DNA from: Chrysoporthe austroafricana
Lineage: Eukaryota > Ascomycota > Sordariomycetes > Diaporthales > Cryphonectriaceae
Direction: 5' to 3'
Length of the DNA stretch: 64,000 bases
Assembly: GCA_001051155.2 (NCBI GenBank)
Contig: JYIP02000007.1
Coordinates: 2,916,342 to 2,980,341, forward strand
A program made the translations under genes and the position numbers. Within the stretch, counting starts at the first letter, position 1; each line of letters starts with the position of its first letter. The notes under the pieces are model-generated. The model made no database searches. It was not told the origin of the DNA and was given only the letters and a program-made list of their open reading frames with translations. Shown in pieces: positions 20,321-32,700 of this stretch.

Positions 20321-22878
20321 TCACGGCTCCGATGGAAGGCCGGACAGAGCTGTGTCAAACTCCCGAATGACAGCCTCATACAGAGGGCCCGGCTCCGGCG
20401 GCGTGCCCACGAACAGCATGCCCTCGGCCGAGAGCGGAAACAGGACCCGGCGAAGCCCCCTGCACAGCGGCTTGACGCATGCGAGCGACTGCGGGAACTG
20501 CGCCAGCAACTGCTCGAGGCCATCGGCGTGCATGGAGCCCTGCTTGCTCCACGAGATATCGTCAAAGGAGCCCATGTACCACTTCTTCCATATGTTCCGG
20601 ACCGGCCTGTCCTCGGGGTCGCACAGGAACCCCCGCTCCCACGCCCGCGGGCCGCATACCCAGAGGAGCACGTATAGGAAGGACTCGAGGTCGTGCCGGA
20701 ACGTATGCCCCGCCTTCCGGAGCACCTCGATCGCCATGAACTCCATTGTGCCTGTCTGGTGCCGCGCGCCCGATCTGCCGCTGCCTACCTGCTTGGCCAG
20801 GTCCAGGTCGATCAGCATCCCCGTGAAGCCACCGGACTGCTGCGGATCCGTAATAATGATGTTGTTTTCCGAGATGTCTCGGTGCAGGATCTGGCCCGTC
20901 ACGTACAGGGACTGGTGCGCTCGGATCGCATCTCGGAGCGCTGTAACCAGCTCGCGTGCGCTCGTGAAGCTGTTAAGACCCCGCCCTGCAGGAGAGATGG
21001 CCAGGCAGCCGAACCGCCGGTTCTCGTACACATCAGCGCTCCGCTCGTAAAGGCTTTCCCGCGGGCCTTCGCTGTCGTTATCGTTATCCTTGACCTTCAG
21101 CTCATGCCGGAGTGCCGACGAGTGGCTGCTCGCCCTCCGCCTCTTGGCTACACTCGAGGTATCTTGCTTCTCTGCAGACGCTCGCTTTCTCGACCTGCTG
21201 CTCTGCTGGAGCGACAGCCGTCTCACCTGCATCTGGGACCCGGACAGAGTCGCTGCGGGCCGCCCGCCCTGGAGCTCTATCGAGCTGACCTCCTGCAGCT
21301 GCAGCACCGACTGCGATAAGAGCGATCGCGACGCCGAATGGTCTACCTGTTCGGCACCCCGGATCATCCACGGCCGACCGAACCCGAGGCCGCTGCGCAG
21401 GTCGGCGATGCTCGTAATGCTCTGGTATCCTACGAACCGTGCAATGCCCTCGACACCCTTTTCATGTGCTAGCCGGAGATAATCTGCCTCAGGCGGTCGC
21501 TTGTCCGATGTCCACGAGAACTTCACAACATTATTGTGATCCGTCGTCCGGAAGCATGTCGTACCCCGGCAGACTACTGCTCTCTGCTTGACAAATGGCT
21601 CTGCATCCAGCTGGAGCTTCCTCTTCTTGCCGTGCACATCGCTCTCGAGCGCTATAGTACGCTTGGTACCCCTGCGCTTGATAAAGGTATCGAGGCCGAG
21701 CTCTTCATCGCTCATAAGCGCATAGCCTGCCAGCGCGATTATGAACTTCTCGGGCTCTGCATTGATATCGAACTCGCCAGAGCTATACGGCCCCGACCTG
21801 TCAAATACCCAGAGTTCCATCCGTGTCCCGTGCAGGAAGAAGCCGTGTGCGAACCGCCGTGTAGGCTGGCTGGTAAAGAGATCGCGCATATACCGCGAGA
21901 GCTGCAATAGCAGCTCCTTAGGGCCCGGGTGCGCCTTCTTGTGCTCGCCGATCACAAGTATATCCTTCCAGTCGTGTTTAGCTGTTTTGATATGTCTGGG
22001 CTTTAGCAGGATGTCGAGCTGCCGCTGCGCTTCGCCGCCCGTTATATAGGCGGTATTCGGTGCGCTATGATACAAGGCTTGCGTATCGGCGAGAAACTCG
22101 TCCTGAAATCCCTGCAGCCATGCCCAGACCCTATCCTCTGCTGCCGGATCGGGAAAGTCGCTCCACTGCCCGTCCACATATCGTGTGCTGATGGACTGGT
22201 AGATACGCTTGCATTGCTCACTCCATAGCCGGCCCTCGAAATATTTTTCAAAGAAGCCCTCTACCCGCCGGAAGATATTGCCCTGCAGCTCGTACAGGAG
22301 CATCACGTCCAGTACTTCCTTGGTCTGCTCTTTGCCCTGAATCGACGACGACGAGCGCACTACCGGTGTACCGCTGGCTGGCGTCGGGATGCTTCGAGGA
22401 GGGGTTTTCGGGGCGGCAGGGCCGGCAGGTTGGGAGGACGGGGCAGATGCAGCAGTGACAGCATCGTAGAATTGGTTCCAGATCAGCGCATTATCGGAAT
22501 GGATATCGAGGACTGTCTTGAGGAGGGGTTTGATATGGTCGAGATCGAAGTCGTTAGAGGTAATAGCAGAGATGAGTTTCAGGAGATCGTTGCGAAGGGT
22601 GCTGTAGCTTCCATTCGAGCGCAGATCGCGGATGACTGGGAGGTTTCCGACAGCAAATAGGAGATCGACGGCGAGATCCTGGATATCTGCATAGAAATCA
22701 GATAGAACTCTTTAACTAGGCATCCATCTCTCTTACCTTCTCGAGGAAGCTGATCAAGCGCGTCTGGGGTGCAGGAGATGTTTCTCTCTTTACAGAGTGA
22801 ATCGAACGAAGCACGAAAAGTATCAAGATCCTTTCCAATCGGATGGCATTTGACCTCCGACAGCCAATGACCCGCCAT
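20321..22878 (-). CDS. FunK1-type fungal protein kinase, two exons
   Basis: Predicted 835 residues. Exon 1 is 22878-22737, the intron 22736-22687 (GTAAGA...TGCAG), exon 2 22686-20321. The ATG at 22878 begins MAGHWLSEVK. Kinase landmarks are LHRDISENNI near residue 649 (catalytic loop), IDLDLAKQ near 674 (DLD in place of DFG) and GTMEFMAIEVL near 695 (activation-segment end). The following HDLESFLYVLLWV is characteristic of the fungus-specific FunK1 family. Residues 1-400 contain the N-terminal region usual for the family (LYELQGNIFRRVEGFFEKYF). The catalytic loop is intact, so activity is plausible. Substrate and role unknown. A Ser/Arg-rich basic insert (KRRRASSHS) lies between the halves. 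Confidence 0.85.
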
Positions 22879-22887
22879 CGTAGATGT

Positions 22888-22990
22888 ATGGAGCCTCGTA
22901 GATGTACGGAGCCTCGTAGATGTACGGAGCCTCGTAGATGTACGGAGCCTCGTAGATGTATGGAGCCTCGTAGATGTATGGAGCCACGGA
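22888..22990 (+). repeat. 18-bp tandem repeat at the FunK1 start
   Basis: Six units of CGTAGATGTACGGAGCCT with C/T variation at one place. It begins ten bases upstream of the kinase start codon, so it forms its 5' leader or core promoter. Confidence 0.9.
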
Positions 22991-23635
22991 GTTTGTTGAA
23001 GAGAAGAGGCTGGAAGCTGGCTAGTGTGAGACGCGTTCAGGAGAAATGCCAGCTCAGCGAGGCAGCTGAGTTAACCGGAAGGAGAATCTTTATTCCGAAT
23101 GGGTTATCTACTAGCGGCTCCACGTAGAAGATTTGTCAGCCCTTTGACCTAGAGCGATGGAGCTGGAGACTCCGCAGAGCACACGGCCAATAGATACCGA
23201 CAAGTATAGGATGATATTAGGATGATATCTACTGTTATCACAGCCTGTGCGCGTCTGGGTGATCAAAAACGCCCTCGTACCCCCCCTGTCTTTTAAGCCC
23301 CTTCCCACCAGGGGGCTTCAGGAGGACGCGGGTGACAAGGCGCTAAGGTCCCTAGACGAGTCATAAGGGCCTTCGGAAGCTCGGAGAATTTGTCTGATGC
23401 TGCTTACTTTAGCATTGTGGCTCGTGCATAGGCTGGATATCATTCACTTATTGAGATCTCTTACGCTCCGTCCCAGCTCCTCTTCCTCTTCTGTTACGAT
23501 TTGGGCTGGAGCGCACCCCTAGTCGCGGGCATTCCGCTGACTGAGCGAAGGGATATCAGCCTATTTTAGCCTGCAGCTCAACCCCGCTTTCTCTTGCCAC
23601 AGGGCAAGAATTAGCTTCTGTACAATACAGATACC
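22991..23635. other. no gene recognised
   Basis: An intergenic stretch between the FunK1 promoter side and the retroelement nest. No coding or RNA signal seen. Confidence 0.4.
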
Positions 23636-23760
23636 TGTGGCGAAAACGGCACCTTATGGCTGAGCATCATACAGCCATTTTCACTCTCTTTTGTAGAAGA
23701 CAGATATCTATCTCAACACTCATTTAATCCATTCCCTTGCTCGATATAAATATATAGAGC
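23636..23760 (+). repeat. LTR-like fragment, plus orientation
   Basis: Starts TGTGGCGAAAACGGCACC. Its body from 23658 (GGCTGAGCATCATACAGCC) to about 23755 is the reverse complement of 28435-28525. Confidence 0.65.
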
Positions 23761-23963
23761 ATAGAAATGCCAGGGTTAGGATGCTGGCTGCTCCACTTTT
23801 CCACACACCCCCCACCTGATTGGTCAGGTGCCTTAAGAAAATGTAGGGCACTTTCCTGATATCTCCCCAGTAAATGCCCTCACTTTCTCTCAGGGCTTTC
23901 TTTTACCAAATAACAATAATAATCTATTGCAGAATAGCCCTTTTTCAGCTGCTTCAGTCGAAA

Positions 23964-26083
23964 ATGGATTATCAAAACGACTCTACCATGCTTCCTGACG
24001 CGTCAGATAGCCTATCTGATGCTCCCGCCGCTGTCGCGATGCTGCGCGACGAGCCTCCTCCTTCTTCTCCTGTTATACTTTATCGTTCAGTTTCTGAGGA
24101 TCACGATCAGTCTGACTATGATATGCCTGATACGGGCGCGCCAGATGAGCCAAATAAGGATCCTATAGCACTTGTTTCTGATATTATAGACGATATGCCT
24201 TCAATGGATGAAAGTGATGCTCGCCGTTTTGAGCAGTTTCGCATTCAAGATGCTGTTGACAACTCAGTTGGTGCCTTTTCTGCTGCTCTTTCTGGCCGAA
24301 TGAGCGCGTATGACGACTTCGATTACGCCCAATTCTATCCCTTTCGCTTTGCCGAGCCTGAGACTGGCAATCTTGATAGCCAAGATGATGATCAGCCTGC
24401 TAGTGAGTCGTTTTTCTTTTCTTATTGTATTGTTTGTTTGACCACTCCTTAATTCAGATGGGTCTATCCTCTGACTTTGAGAGCTCAGATAATGCTCCCT
24501 TGGCTTCATGCCGTAGTCCTGCTCTTCATTCAGCCAATCCTACCCGTATGCTTGAGAATCTCAAACCTCGTTTTCTTAATGCTGCGCATGGGAAGATTCT
24601 TTTCGAGAGAGCTTAGCTGGAATCATCTTATGCTCTCAAAGGGTCCAGAGGTCCTCCCAGTACTGATCCAATCCCAGAGAAGGAAACGCGTGAGCCGGCT
24701 CAAGAGCAGCTCGATCAATTACCTCAGGATGCTCCGGATCCTGCTCCTGAGACGGCCGATCCTGGACCTTATCATATCCCTAGTCCTTCACCTCCTCCTG
24801 ACAATCCTGAGCTCGACGCTTACAGGGCTCGATTCGTTGCAGCTCACGATGATCTTAAGGAAGCCGAGCGTAGGCTGCTCGAGCGTCGTTCAGAGCTTGC
24901 TGCGGCCATTTCTGGCGGGGAGAGCGCAGGTTTTACACCGATAAATCGCCCAGCTGCCAAATCTTCTTTAAGGGGCGAGCACGAAACAGTGGATGAGTAC
25001 ATCCAGCAGTGTACCCTTCCTGACCGAAACCCTGTTAAAGCCAGCTCGATCACTGAAGTGTCTGTTCCAGCGCACAAGAAGACCGCTCCGGTTGTTAAGT
25101 CGGCGCCCAGGAAAGCCATTCTGGTCGCGAAATCGACGCCCAAAAAAGCTGCTCCGGTCGCAAAGACGACACCCAAGAAGATTGTTCCGGTTGCGAAAAC
25201 GACGCCCAAGAAAGCCACTCCCATGAAGAAGAAAGCAATATCCGTTCCTCGATCGACGCCGTCCAAGACTACACATTCTCAAACTGCCATAATGATATCG
25301 TGCAATCTTGGGGATATTATAAGTCCGCCTTGTATTGGCTGTATCAAGAGCTTGGCAAGTTCAAGCTCTGACGGAACGTGCTATAAGCAGAAACGGTCGG
25401 ATAGCTCGAGGTATGCTCGCTATTCTCAGGGTTACCGATACGTGCCGGTCCCCGAGTACCTTATGCCGTTTATGGAAGAGCTTTATGAAGCCAAAAACGA
25501 GCTCGATACGATAGTGGCAGATATTGAAGCCGGCAAGATCATACTTCCTCCGCGCACCCCCAAGGGATCCAAGAAGGGCAAGGAGCCTGCTATAGCCAAT
25601 TCTGACAATAATGAAACAGACCCCGAGATTCCCTATGCTTTACGTACAATATTACAGAAGAGAAAAGCGTTTACAAAAGCCAGTTCGAGTACTGCTATTA
25701 CTAGTCCTCGATCTGATCCGGTTGCGTCGGGCAAGACAAGGCTAAAATATGCTATTTGGGCTTAGAAAGCCGCATTTAAGCATTTCGAGTCTGGTAATTT
25801 CAAGCCTATGGATGACAAGCTCGAGCGCTTGGGAGAGCTGGAGGATAAGCCTGAGGAGCTGGATGAGCAAGAGATAGAGAGGGCCAAGAGTTCGAAGAAG
25901 CAAAAACGTGCTCCCGCCTCCGCTGCCACCCCCCAGAATGCCATTCCTCAGCCAGTTGTCTCTCAGCCTGGTTCAGCCTCCCGTGCTGGCCGTTCATTCA
26001 GGGATTGGCATTTTGAGCGTGAGGCTGCCATTACGGACATTCGGAAGGTACTTGATCGCTTCGACCCTCCGCCGAATGAATGA
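23964..26083 (+). pseudogene. interrupted Lys/Pro-rich ORF, probably element-borne
   Basis: The ATG at 23964 opens an acidic first exon (MDYQNDSTMLPDASDS). A GTGAGT donor at 24403 with the acceptor ending at 24488 restores the frame that then runs to 26083, broken only by TAG at 24614-24616 and at 25763-25765. The middle is a Lys/Pro/Ala repeat (KTTPKKIVPVAKTTPKK) of the histone-H1 tail type; the end is a charged helix. No domain was recognised. Its place beside an LTR-like sequence and two retroelements suggests it belongs to a mobile element, but a degenerate host gene is equally possible. Confidence 0.45.
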
Positions 26084-26289
26084 AACTGGGCTTGTTCTCT
26101 TGTTGAAAAAATGGATAGTGGTTGGGTTGATTTCAAGTCTGGGCGCGTGGGTCGCGCTGGATTGAGCTCGGATAGGCCATAGCCTGACTTAAAACAAATG
26201 AAATGTGCGCTAGGCTTGTAGGTTGCCTCTTTTCAGTTCTTTTTTTGAGATTTCATACTGCATATCCTATAAGTTCAAGACTGCTCTGA

Positions 26290-28291
26290 AATGCTCAAAT
26301 TAGGCTCGGTTGAAGTTTTTCGTCAGCCTATCTGCTAGCATATCTTATATCGGCAAATACGATATGGTAAAGGTTCTTTTCTGATACTCTTGCTTTAGCT
26401 ATATTTGCTGAATATCGATATAGCGAAGCTTAGTACTAATTCTCTCGTGCTTAGATACTACTAGGCGGATAGTCTGGTTATTATCGCAAAATAGTTTCTA
26501 TGCTTAGCCCAAATCCAGGGCTAGATTTCTGAATAGGCGTTATAAAGAGATTATTTCTTTCGCTATAATGGATAAGGCATTCAGTTCCATTTCTGTCGTA
26601 AAGGTCGAAACGGTATTCTGTTTTGCCGATTTCCAGTATATTGGCCTTCCGAAAAGGGTTATTATATATCCGCATATAGATTTCCTGTTTTCGGTATCGT
26701 CTGCGAATAAAACATTTCCAGCTATAAGCAGTACTTGAGCTTCAGGATAGCTTTTTCCGTACTAGATAGCCAGGAACCTTGTGGTATACAGATAATATAT
26801 AACTCGGTCTGCTGCTTTTATATGCTCAAGTCCGGGATTTGTCAGGAACTTTAATAGCGAAGCGCATGCAAAAGCTATATCTAAACGTATTATAATTGCC
26901 GTATACAAGATAGATCCCACCTTCTTTTATCCAGTGCTTGCCCGGCGAACTTTTCCAGAATGCCAGGCTTAAAGGGCGTATATAGAGGAGCGGCGTTATT
27001 GTCTATAAGCTTGAATTTGCTCGCTATCTTCTCTATATACGAGTCGTAAACCAGGCTTATAGTATGCCGTTTACGGTCCCGGAATATGCGCACTCCTAAG
27101 AACCATTCTGCAGCTCCCTTTGATTGGGAGCGTAGAAATGCTAGCGTTAACAGTCTCTCTATTATGCGTAAACCTAAAAGATCCAGGCTCAAGAAGGCTA
27201 ATACTATTGACAAAGTATACGGCGCCGCAATTATCCAAAACGGTGCTTCGAGAAAGGGAGTAAAGAGCTTGAGAAGGTATAGAATAGATTCCGTCGCTTG
27301 TTAGATATTTCCCGTTATTAATGGGTCTGAGTTCCGAGCTTCCAAGGGTTGCAAAGATGCTCGGGCCCTTGGACCCTCTGGAATCCTAGTAATAGTTAAG
27401 GAGCGTCGCATAGGCTTTTGATAGCTTGTCTAGCGTTATTATCTGATTGCTAAGTCGATCGGCCAGAATAAGGTTTTGCCTTTCTCTTCTAGCCCATTCT
27501 GGTACGAAGCGCGCCGAAAGCGCTTTGAGAAAATCGTCTGCCCCCTGAAAATCCTCGATATCGGAAAGCTTGTACGCCCGAGCTCGCTAATAGAGAGCAC
27601 AGAACGTGCGATACCAAGTCTATGGGTTGGTACTGGAGCGCGCAGCCTCCTCAAGGTAGTTTCTGTACTGAATCCGGATAACGTTTTTGATGCTCGAGTC
27701 GGAAGGGCAGAGGTCCTGCTTGATACTCCGAACGATCTGTTAGATGTTCCAGTCTTCCACTTCCTTGAAGGCTTGCATGTGCGGTCCGAGGATTGAACTT
27801 GAAACAGTCTTTTGGATCCAGACCCATATCCGTTGGAGCTCGCTCGAGATAAGGGCTCTCTTGGGAGCTCTGAGTTTGGCTACCTGGAGCTCCAGTCGAA
27901 ATTCCTCCATGTGGCTGCTTCGAGGGAGTCTTTCGTATTCAGGTGGTTTGGTCGGTTCAGTGCTCGTTGGCGTTGAGGGGGTTTGAGTGCCCAGATCGTG
28001 GGCATCAAGCACCTGTTGAGCAGCAAACAACTCCTTCTGAATTCTGTACTCCTGAAATGCTTTGTCGGAAGCTTTTTTGCGCTTGAGCTCAAGTTCTTCT
28101 ATGAACTTATCGAAGCTTTGGATCACCGGCTCGAAATCCGGATGGGTTTTATCAGGCCCGTCTGGGTTAACGTAGTCCCAGACGCGCTTCATCCGACAGT
28201 GAGCCTTGAGATTGGCAAACCAGTCTGGAAAGGTATAACTGTCTGTGCATCGTATTGCCGTGTCGAGCTCTTCCAGGCTCTTGTTTGCCAT
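26290..28291 (-). mobile_element. internally deleted Ty1/copia retrotransposon
   Basis: The gag-like frame runs 28291-27740 (MANKSLEELD, then FPDWFANLKAHCRMKRVWDY), typical of fungal copia gag. From 27213 to about 26300 the reverse transcriptase C-terminus (EWFLGVRIFRDRKRH, then YIEKIASKFKL) and RNase H region (FLTNPGLEHIKAADRV) follow, with several stops. Protease, integrase and most of the reverse transcriptase are absent, so this is an internally deleted copy. Confidence 0.75.
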
Positions 28292-28417
28292 AGTGAGCGT
28301 GAAATGAAGTAAATGGGGAGTAAAATGGATTGGACAAGGACGAAGCGATCGATGGGTGCTGTTTCAACAGATAGGGGGAAGATCAAGTCCTTTTTTAGTG
28401 CGAACCGGGCTCATAAC

Positions 28418-28532
28418 TGTAGCGAAAACGGCACCTTATATCGAGCAAGGGAAGGTTAAATGAGTGTTGAGATAGATATTTGTCTTTTACAAAAAGAGAG
28501 TGAAAATGGCTGTATGATGCTCAGCCATCTTG
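28418..28532 (-). repeat. LTR-like fragment, minus orientation
   Basis: Read on the minus strand it ends GGTGCCGTTTTCGCTACA, the inverted form of the 18-nt start of the copy at 23636. It lies just upstream of the copia gag start and could be the end of that element's 5' LTR. Confidence 0.6.
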
Positions 28533-28639
28533 AAGCAATCCATCTCGCTTCCCTATATTTCATCGTGAAATCCGTCTGGCTTGTGCGGGTATATTCTGAC
28601 AATTCTGATTCTTCCTTTCTAAGACCCTGGATTGGCACG

Positions 28640-29722
28640 ATGACGGACAATTCCACGCCAGGCCCTAGCGGTCCGCGTACGAGAAGCAAGGGAATCGCCC
28701 GTAATTCGTCGGAAGCGGAACCCACTTCATCCACTGAAACCCTTGCAGCTACTCGAGTTCGGATTCAGGAGCTAGAGGAACTGTTGAAAGCGAAAGAGAC
28801 TGTGCGCGAGCTCGAAGCGCGACTCCAAGAAGGTGCAAATGCACTTCGATCGCGAAGCGATAGTGAATCGCATTCCTCTAGCAGTCGAGACGTTAAAATC
28901 TCGAATATTGCTACCTTGCCTCACTGGGCTTCCTATCAACAGCGGGATAACTGGCTGCAGGATTTGCAGCGGAAATTCGAAGCTCCGCCCAGGAAATTTT
29001 GCAAGGATAAGAAGAAGATCTTGGTCGCACTTGATTATAGCGACCTTGAATGTCGAGCGAGATGGGATCGACACCTTGAAGAACAGCCGGCTGATACAAG
29101 GCGAGAATACCAGAAAGATTGGGAATATTTCAAGGAATGGTCAAGGAGCCTATTAAGATATACGGACCAAGGTACAGGCAGTCTGGTTTCCCAGCTAGAA
29201 GACGCTCATCAGCGAGAAGGCCAGCATTCTTTAGCCTTCCATAACTATCTGGATGCGTTAGAGAAACAAAAGGATGCTCCCCTTGAATCGGAACCTCACC
29301 GAGCTCTCTACTATTACGGGAAGCTTACAAGCGGTCTCAAGGCGAGGATCCGGCTACAAGTCAGCGAGCTCCTTATGACCCGCGCTGCTATGGTTGAAAC
29401 CGCCACGCGCGTATATGAAGGAGACAAGGAATTGCAGCGCCTGCAGCTGAAAAGGAAGGCCCCTCAGGATGGGTTAGGGAATACGAAGTCCTTCCGTTGG
29501 CGTACCAATTCTCAAGCATCTAGTCGACCACCTTCTATCAATGTTCCTTATACCAACGTATCGCCTGTTCCTCGTGCTGCTACCTCTGGCGCATCGCCAG
29601 CAAAATCCAATCAGAAACCCAATCAGAACCCTATCGGCAAGAACGGCACTATCCTTCGGTGCTACATTTGCGACAGCACCGTACATTTGGCCAATAGCTG
29701 CCCACGAAAAGCTCAGGTATAG
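28640..29722 (+). CDS. gypsy gag polyprotein
   Basis: Open from the ATG at 28640 (MTDNSTPGPSG), about 360 residues. A coiled-coil-like stretch near residues 35-70 (RIQELEELLKAKE) precedes a retrotransposon gag core with DNWLQDLQRKFE. A CX2CX4HX4C zinc knuckle (CYICDSTVHLANSC) stands at the C-terminus. Gag packages element RNA in cytoplasmic particles. It is intact, unlike pol, and ends in a different frame from pol. Confidence 0.8.
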   Translation: MTDNSTPGPSGPRTRSKGIARNSSEAEPTSSTETLAATRVRIQELEELLKAKETVRELEARLQEGANALRSRSDSESHSSSSRDVKISNIATLPHWASYQQRDNWLQDLQRKFEAPPRKFCKDKKKILVALDYSDLECRARWDRHLEEQPADTRREYQKDWEYFKEWSRSLLRYTDQGTGSLVSQLEDAHQREGQHSLAFHNYLDALEKQKDAPLESEPHRALYYYGKLTSGLKARIRLQVSELLMTRAAMVETATRVYEGDKELQRLQLKRKAPQDGLGNTKSFRWRTNSQASSRPPSINVPYTNVSPVPRAATSGASPAKSNQKPNQNPIGKNGTILRCYICDSTVHLANSCPRKAQV

Positions 29723-29749
29723 CGGGCTTTAGGCCTACGATAGCGAAAA

Positions 29750-32700
29750 AACTGATAGAGGCTGAGGATGATTTTCCTATGCTTCCTTCAGCCTCCCCTA
29801 CTATAGGAATTGTTCCACCCTTTTCGGCCCAAGTAGCCATACGAATCGCCGGCCAGGATCTGGCGTTTCGCGCAGACTTCGACAGTGGAGCCGAAGTGAA
29901 TCTCATTAGCTACCATTTTGTTCAGCAATATCGTCTTGTTCCCTCACCTATTCCGGCACCTCTGATTGAAACTATCGGTCGCATTTCCATTCCCACTTAT
30001 GGTATTTATTGCATTCCTATTACTGCTATGCATAGCCGGCAAATCACTTGTTCTTTCTAACGGTATTGCGTAGCAGTCGATAGGGATATGGCTTCTGGAA
30101 ATAGTCTTTTGCTGCTATCTATATCTACTTTCTACGACTACGAAAATCATTTAGTAGCGAAATACTGGCAATAGTAGTTTAATCTTCGACCAGCTTAGCA
30201 TGAATTGCTTTCTGCGGCTAAGTTTACAAAGGTTACTCGGAACTATGCTTATGTATACGCTTTGACAAGCTTTCCTACTCTTGAGGAATATGACGACTCG
30301 ATGTCACCTCGCGAGGATATCGACACCATTCCAATTGAGCTTCGCCAGTGGCACTATGTCTTTGATGATTCGAACGCACGCATTCTGCCTGCACACAAAC
30401 CTACGGACCACTCTATCGACCTTCAAGAGGGAACGGAGCTACCTTTTGGCCCTATCTATCCACTATCCCAGAAGGAGCTAGCTGAGCTTTGCCAGTTTCT
30501 TGACGAGAATTTGCAAGCAGGTCGCATCCGACTTTCCAAGATTCCGGCTGTTGCTCCTATCCTTTTTGTTCCTAAAAAGGACGGCTCTCTTCGACTTTGT
30601 ATCGATTACAGAGGTTTAAACAAAATCACTGTGAAAAATCGCTATCCTTTACTTTTGATTTCCGAAATTCTTAATCGGTTGCAATAAGCCAAAGTATTTT
30701 CAAAACTCGACGTAAAAGATACGAATTATCGCATCCGAATTCAGGAAGGAAACGAATGGGAGATTGCGTTTCGCACGCGATATGGCCATTATGAGTTTGT
30801 GGTAATGCCTATAGGCCTTACGAATGCCCCAGCTACTTTTCAGAACTATATTCATCAAGCGCTGCATGGGCTATTCGACGTCTATTGCATTGCGTGTCTC
30901 GATAATATTCTCATCTTTTCGCCAGATCGTGAAACCTATACTCGACATCTTCAAGAAGTTTTGCAGCGACTTTCGGATGCAGAGTTATATTGCAAGCCTT
31001 TCAAATGTACCTTTTATCAGGAATTTGTCGAATTTTTAGGATTCGTTATTTCTCCCGCTGGCGTTTCGATAAATCGTCGCCAGGTTCAAGTTATTACAGA
31101 ATGGCCAAAGCTTCGAACTTTTCATAATATTCAAGTTTTCCTTAAATTTTGCAATTTCTATCGTCGTTTTATTGAAGGATATTCGAAAATTGCAGTACTA
31201 TTGACAGCTCTATTGAAGGGGAGCAAGGATGGGCGGAAACCTGGAGAAGTTTCCTTATCCCTTGACGAAGCATTGGCGTTTCGCAAGCTAATCACTGCCT
31301 TTCAGACAGCTCCTCTATTGAGACACTTTGACCCTGACTTGCCTACCAGGCTGGAGACCGATGCATGAGGCTTTGCGCTTACTGGCATTTTATCTCAACC
31401 TGATGAGCAAGGGCGCTGGCATCCTATGGCTTTTTGGTCTAAGAAGCTTACAGGTACAGAGCTAAATTATAGAACGCCAGACCTCAAGCTAATGGCGATC
31501 GTAAAGTGTTTTAAATACTAGCAACGCTATTTGGATGGGTCGCGATATCAGATTGAAACGTTATCTGACCATCAAAACCTTCAAGCTTTCCTGCGGAAGC
31601 CTCTCTTGGAAGGCAGGCAATCGCGCTGGTATATGGAATTAGTTCCATACGATTTCATCTTGCGGTATCGTTCAGGGAAGTCGAATCCTGCCGATGGCCC
31701 TTCGAGAAGACCGGAATTCAAGGGCAAGAAGCCTGCGAATACCAATCTACTTGCGGCTTTGGAATCCAGAATGGTTCAAGCAGTACAGATCCCAGCTATT
31801 GAAAGCTGTATACACAAGGATCAGATTATCTCACGAGACGTCGTGCGGGTACAGGGCGTAGTGTTACAAGAAAGTATATACGACCCGACCATTTCAGTAC
31901 ATCTGCAAGAGGCTGTCCGCCAGGCCCAAGCTGAGGATCAGATATGCTTTCGATTACAGATCGCTGTTGAATCGCAGGACAAGACGCTTTTGGAACAGGG
32001 CTGGAATACTGATAAGGGCTCACTACTGTTCAAGGGCAAGATGGTAATTCCAGACAATGTCGCGTTGCAGAACGAGATATTGGAATTGTACCATAATGAT
32101 CCTTTGGCTGGACATTTCGGTATCGCCAGGATATCGGAATTGATTCGCCGGAAATTCTATTGGAAAAATCTGGGATCAGCAGTGCAAGACTGGGTACAAG
32201 GTAGTCCTGTGTGCAATGAAAACAAAATACCCAGGCATACGCCATACGGCAAGTTGGATCCTTTCGAGCCTCCTGCTAGGCTGATGAAGGAGCTTGCTAT
32301 GGATTTCGTTACCGGCCTCCCGCCTGTACTGTGGAACGGCGGCGAAGTGGACTTTATCCTCGTGATAGTCGACAGGTTTTCCAAATGGACTCGCCTGCTT
32401 CCAGTCCGAACAGATATCACATCTGTGGAATTAGCCGAACTGTTCCATACAGAAATCGACCTTGTATACGGGGCCCCTTCAGGAATTGTTTCGGATAGGT
32501 GACCTGTATTTACGAGCTAATTTTGGGCCGACTTGTGCTATATTTCAAAGATCAAGCGCCGCTTGTCGATAGCGTTTCACCCCCAGACCGATAAGCAATC
32601 GGAAAGGACAATTCAGGTTATCAGCCATTACCTTCGGTGCTATATTGCTACGGAACAAGGGAATTGGCCAAAGCTCTTACGATCAGCGCAATAGGTAATC

